From: an uncultured Collinsella sp.
GTDB taxonomy: Bacteria; Actinomycetota; Coriobacteriia; Coriobacteriales; Coriobacteriaceae
Assembly: GCA_902494295.1 (NCBI GenBank)
Contig: CABUSL010000071.1
Location: 1-10,652, forward strand
Direction of reading: 5' to 3'
DNA length: 10,652 bases
The position numbers and the translations under genes are program-made. Position 1 is the stretch's first letter. Every line of letters starts with the position of its first letter. A model generated the notes under the pieces. That model saw only the letters and a program-made list of their open reading frames with translations, did not search any database and was not told the DNA's origin. Below, one piece after another: positions 7,133-10,652 of the stretch.

Positions 7133-7148
7133 TGTCAAACGTTTACAT
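7133..7148. promoter_or_regulatory. LacI-family operator D upstream of the regulator gene
   Basis: TGTCAAACGTTTACAT, nearly perfectly palindromic around 7140-7141 and 21 bases ahead of the regulator start. It is the best-conserved of the four related sites and suggests autorepression. The matching promoter hexamers upstream are not clear. Confidence 0.65.
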
Positions 7149-7262
7149 ACGAACAAAGCATACCCCAACAACAGCGGGAAGACGGTAACAGCACAAGTAA
7201 GTAAACGACTCATCCAAATAATTAGGAGAGTTCCGCCTAAAGGGTGACTACACAGGACCCCC

Positions 7263-7390
7263 GCCGGGCCGCTTTGGGTTACTTTCCAAAACATTTCCGC
7301 AGGATGCAAAGGGCTCCGCCGCGCGAAGCGCGCAGCGGAGCCCTTTGCATGTCCGAGGACGTTTTGGAAAGTAACCCAAAGCGGCCCGGC
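7263..7390. repeat. 128-base near-continuous palindrome between regulator and pfl genes
   Basis: Outer arms 7263-7292 and 7361-7390 are complementary over 30 of 30 bases. Inner arms 7304-7319 and 7335-7350 match over 16 of 16, and the core CGCGC/GCGCG (7320-7324, 7328-7332) closes on a GAA loop. The sets are separated by an unpaired 11/10-base interior. The whole element would fold into about 51 base pairs on either strand. It begins 24 bases past the stop of the glycyl-radical gene, so it may block transcription or protect the pfl mRNA 3' end, but no T-run follows. Its size and symmetry also fit a dispersed palindromic repeat or MITE-like element; I see no target duplication. An additional CCGCAGGAT (7297-7305) / ATCCTGCGG (7392-7400) pair gives an alternative fold. 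The rest of 7149-7262 holds no gene. Confidence 0.85.
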
Positions 7391-7413
7391 GATCCTGCGG
7401 GAGTTAAACCCCT

Positions 7414-7665
7414 TTAGAACTTGTCGTGGAAGGTACGCGAAATGACCTCGTCCTGCTGCTCCTTGGTGAGCGTGTGGAAGTTCACGGCATAGCCGGAAAC
7501 GCGGATGGTCAGCTGCGGGTACTTCTCGGGGTGAGCCTGAGCGTCAAGCAGCGTCTCACGGTTGAAGACGTTGATGTTCAGGTGGTGGCCACCCTTCTCG
7601 GCGTAAGCGTCGAGCATGTGGACCAGGTTATCGGCCTGAGTCTCGGAAACTTCAGAAACCTTCAT
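7414..7665 (-). CDS. Separate glycyl-radical domain subunit of pyruvate formate-lyase (GrcA-like)
   Basis: An 83-residue protein equivalent to the extreme C-terminus of PFL. GGHHLNINVFNRETLLDA (25-42), HPEKYPQLTIRVSGYAVNF (45-63) and LTKEQQDEVISRTF (66-79) match the family closely, with Gly58 in RVSGYA as the expected radical site. After activation by a PflA-type enzyme this glycine carries the radical that is passed to the catalytic cysteine of the large subunit. It is shorter than the stress protein GrcA (YfiD, 127 residues in E. coli), with only about 24 residues before the domain. AAGGAG lies seven bases ahead of the ATG, a strong ribosome site. It follows pflB by 85 bases on the same strand. 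Because that pflB lacks this domain, this protein should be an obligatory subunit and not merely a spare part; a repair role for a second PFL elsewhere cannot be excluded. Confidence 0.9.
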   Translation of the reverse strand: MKVSEVSETQADNLVHMLDAYAEKGGHHLNINVFNRETLLDAQAHPEKYPQLTIRVSGYAVNFHTLTKEQQDEVISRTFHDKF

Positions 7666-7688
7666 AATGTGTCTCCTTCGATCGATAG

Positions 7689-7708
7689 GCGCCGGCCGAA
7701 ACCGGCGC
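7689..7708 (-). other. GC hairpin upstream of the glycyl-radical subunit
   Basis: GCGCCGG (7689-7695) pairs with CCGGCGC (7702-7708) around a six-base loop. It ends about 24 bases before the ATG at 7665, leaving the AAGGAG ribosome site free. It may stabilise or separately process the downstream cistron. Confidence 0.5.
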
Positions 7709-7724
7709 GCTAATCAGTAATCGT

Positions 7725-7749
7725 TATTGTTAGTATAGCACTAACAATA
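7725..7749 (-). other. AT-rich hairpin immediately after the pflB stop
   Basis: TATTGTTAGT (7725-7734) and ACTAACAATA (7740-7749) form a perfect 10-bp stem with a five-base loop, beginning one base after the pflB TAA. No T-run follows, so it is unlikely to terminate fully. It could set the relative amounts of the two PFL pieces. Confidence 0.55.
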
Positions 7750-7750
7750 G

Positions 7751-9802
<2,052 letters not shown>

Positions 9803-10352
9803 TGTGTAACCACGCTCCTAGTTACGTGTAATGCGGCGCTCTCTCACACCGCTGCTTATTGAATTCTTGAATTATCGGCTTGCACTACCGGCTTCTTCCG
9901 TTCTTCACCACACGTTGGTACAGGGAAAAACGTTTGTCCACCTTGGAACTGCAACCCAAAACCCAAGATTTCACCCGTTTGAGAAGGATAACATAGCTAC
10001 CCCCTTCATCAGTGCTGTTATATGTTTCTTTTTTTATACCATTAGGGCGTTTTTAACAAATCCGCAGGAAATGCGAGCGCGAACAACTACCGTTCACCGA
10101 TTTGTTTGGTATTTTTCCTTGCCTTTGTACGACGTTCACTCTAGCTGTTATGCCAGCTTTAGCAGGGTAAAGTGCCTCTGAGTAGGCTTTGGGACATGCC
10201 TAACGATCTGCCCCAAACTTTACTGGCACCGACGGTGTACGGAGGTCGCCTAAAGGTAGTTTTCTAGGCATGTCTCAAAATCTACCGTATAGGGCGCGCG
10301 TGCAGGGGTATCATCTTTCACCGAAAATAGTTTCTAGTGTTAGGGGTTTTCG
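9803..10352. promoter_or_regulatory. 550-base divergent intergenic region, pflB / marR
   Basis: No convincing gene is visible; the short frames here start without ribosome sites and resemble nothing known. The middle (about 9855-10145) is noticeably more AT-rich than the genes. Minus-strand promoter candidates for pflB are TTTGTT with TATAAA in the 10037-10064 region, and a lone GATAAT near 9872; neither has a good partner at ideal spacing. TTGAATT occurs twice in tandem at 9859-9873. I found no clear FNR (TTGAT-N4-ATCAA) or Rex palindrome. The marR-proximal 200 bases hold the inverted repeats listed separately. Confidence 0.4.
10188..10279 (+). other. 15-bp inverted repeat with nested alternatives in the marR upstream region
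   Basis: Arm 10188-10202 (TTTGGGACATGCCTA) pairs with 10265-10279 (TAGGCATGTCTCAAA) at all positions if one G-U wobble is allowed in plus-strand RNA. The 62-base interior holds further pairings: the 5' arm's TTTGGG can instead pair with CCCAAA (10212-10217), stacked on GTAAAG (10167-10172) with CTTTAC (10218-10223), around a small GCCT/AGGC hairpin. Mutually exclusive folds suggest a structured leader; alternatively the two GACATGCCTA repeats are half-sites for a DNA-binding protein. Confidence 0.4.
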
Positions 10353-10361
10353 GTGGAAGAT
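10313..10361 (+). promoter_or_regulatory. 15-bp inverted repeat enclosing the marR ribosome site and start codon
   Basis: Arm 10313-10327 (ATCTTTCACCGAAAA) pairs with 10347-10361 (TTTTCGGTGGAAGAT), with one U-G wobble in plus-strand RNA. The 19-base loop holds the AGGGG ribosome site (10342-10346), and the GTG start (10353-10355) is inside the 3' arm. It could sequester the start codon or act as a pair of DNA half-sites for autoregulation. Confidence 0.5.
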
Positions 10362-10652
10362 ACCGACTTCCATGAGCTTGGGCGTCAGCTCCTTACCGAG
10401 TTTGGCGGCATTCACCAGCGCGTTTCGCGCTTTGTGGACAAAGCTCTCAGCGGCGAGATGGCTGTCATGCGCGCCCTTATGCTCGCTGGCGGTTCGCTCA
10501 CGCCGAGCGAACTCGCTGATCGCGCCTGGGTCTCGAACGCCCGCATCGCCAATATCCTACGCGCTCTCGAAGCCAAGGGCTGGGTCGAGCGCGAGCACTC
10601 AAAGACCGACCGTCGTCGCGTACACGTCACGGTGACCGACAAGGGATTCCAG
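10353..10652 (+). CDS. MarR-family transcriptional regulator, N-terminal 100 residues
   Basis: The frame from GTG 10353 is open to the window edge; the 3' end lies outside. The first 100 residues show helix 1 (ELGRQLLTEFGGIHQRVSRFVDKAL, split here at 8-27 and 28-32), a short ALMLAGGSLTPSELADRA segment, the recognition helix SNARIANILRALEAKGWV (61-78) and the winged-helix wing ERxxSKTDRRRVHVTVTDKG ending at 98. DRR plus a strand ending TDKG is the hallmark of MarR proteins. GTG was chosen because TAG at 10341-10343 closes the frame upstream and AGGGG sits six bases before it. The gene diverges from pflB, so it could control PFL, itself, or genes further right; the ligand is unknown. Other frames here are open but give no family pattern. 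Confidence 0.85.
   Translation, partial: MEDTDFHELGRQLLTEFGGIHQRVSRFVDKALSGEMAVMRALMLAGGSLTPSELADRAWVSNARIANILRALEAKGWVEREHSKTDRRRVHVTVTDKGFQ

Noticed and set aside
9855..9880. Possible FNR-type site near the pflB promoter region
   Set aside because: Only TTGAA/TTGAATT direct repeats are present; the required TTGAT-N4-ATCAA dyad is absent.
10024..10035. T-run on the plus strand read as an intrinsic terminator
   Set aside because: The preceding AACATA/TATGTT pairing is only six bases with a large loop, and no plus-strand gene lies upstream to be terminated.

Overview
The window looks like a chromosomal segment of a GC-rich, fermentative, anaerobic actinobacterium, most likely of the Coriobacteriia (Collinsella-like). 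This is inferred from the GC-rich codon use with C/G third positions, and from a sucrose PTS, two GH32 enzymes, a DegV protein and a two-piece pyruvate formate-lyase lying together. No rRNA, tRNA, CRISPR array, transposase or phage gene was seen.

Layout, left to right. At 1-207 (+) there is the middle of a glycyl-radical-enzyme activase (PflA-like) whose C-terminal half is missing. At 364-1218 (-) lies a DegV-family fatty-acid-binding protein with a structured 5' region. From 7112 down to 1495 (all -) lies a sucrose/beta-fructoside locus in the order LacI regulator, atypical GH32 hydrolase, PTS EIIBC permease, ScrB-type sucrose-6-phosphate hydrolase. A promoter overlapped by two tandem LacI-type operators precedes the first hydrolase. 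A third, weaker operator lies in the same gap and a fourth lies just upstream of the regulator. The implied job is phosphorylating uptake of sucrose (or a related beta-fructoside), followed by hydrolysis to glucose-6-phosphate and fructose under LacI-family repression. No EIIA and no fructokinase are in the window, so both must come from elsewhere.

At 7263-7390 there is a very large, nearly continuous palindrome. At 7414-9802 (-) lies the most distinctive item: pyruvate formate-lyase encoded as two proteins. The large 683-residue protein carries the active-site Cys-Cys pair but ends where the glycyl-radical domain should begin. An 83-residue protein, 85 bases downstream with its own strong ribosome binding site, supplies that domain with the RVSGYA glycyl-radical loop. 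Two hairpins fill the gap between them.

A long, more AT-rich intergenic stretch of 550 bases separates pflB from a divergent MarR-family regulator (10353 to the window edge, +). The DNA in front of that regulator contains two long inverted repeats. One encloses its ribosome binding site and pairs with its start codon.

The enzyme, permease and regulator families are assigned from motifs read directly. Sugar specificity, promoter positions, RNA structures and the organism are inference.
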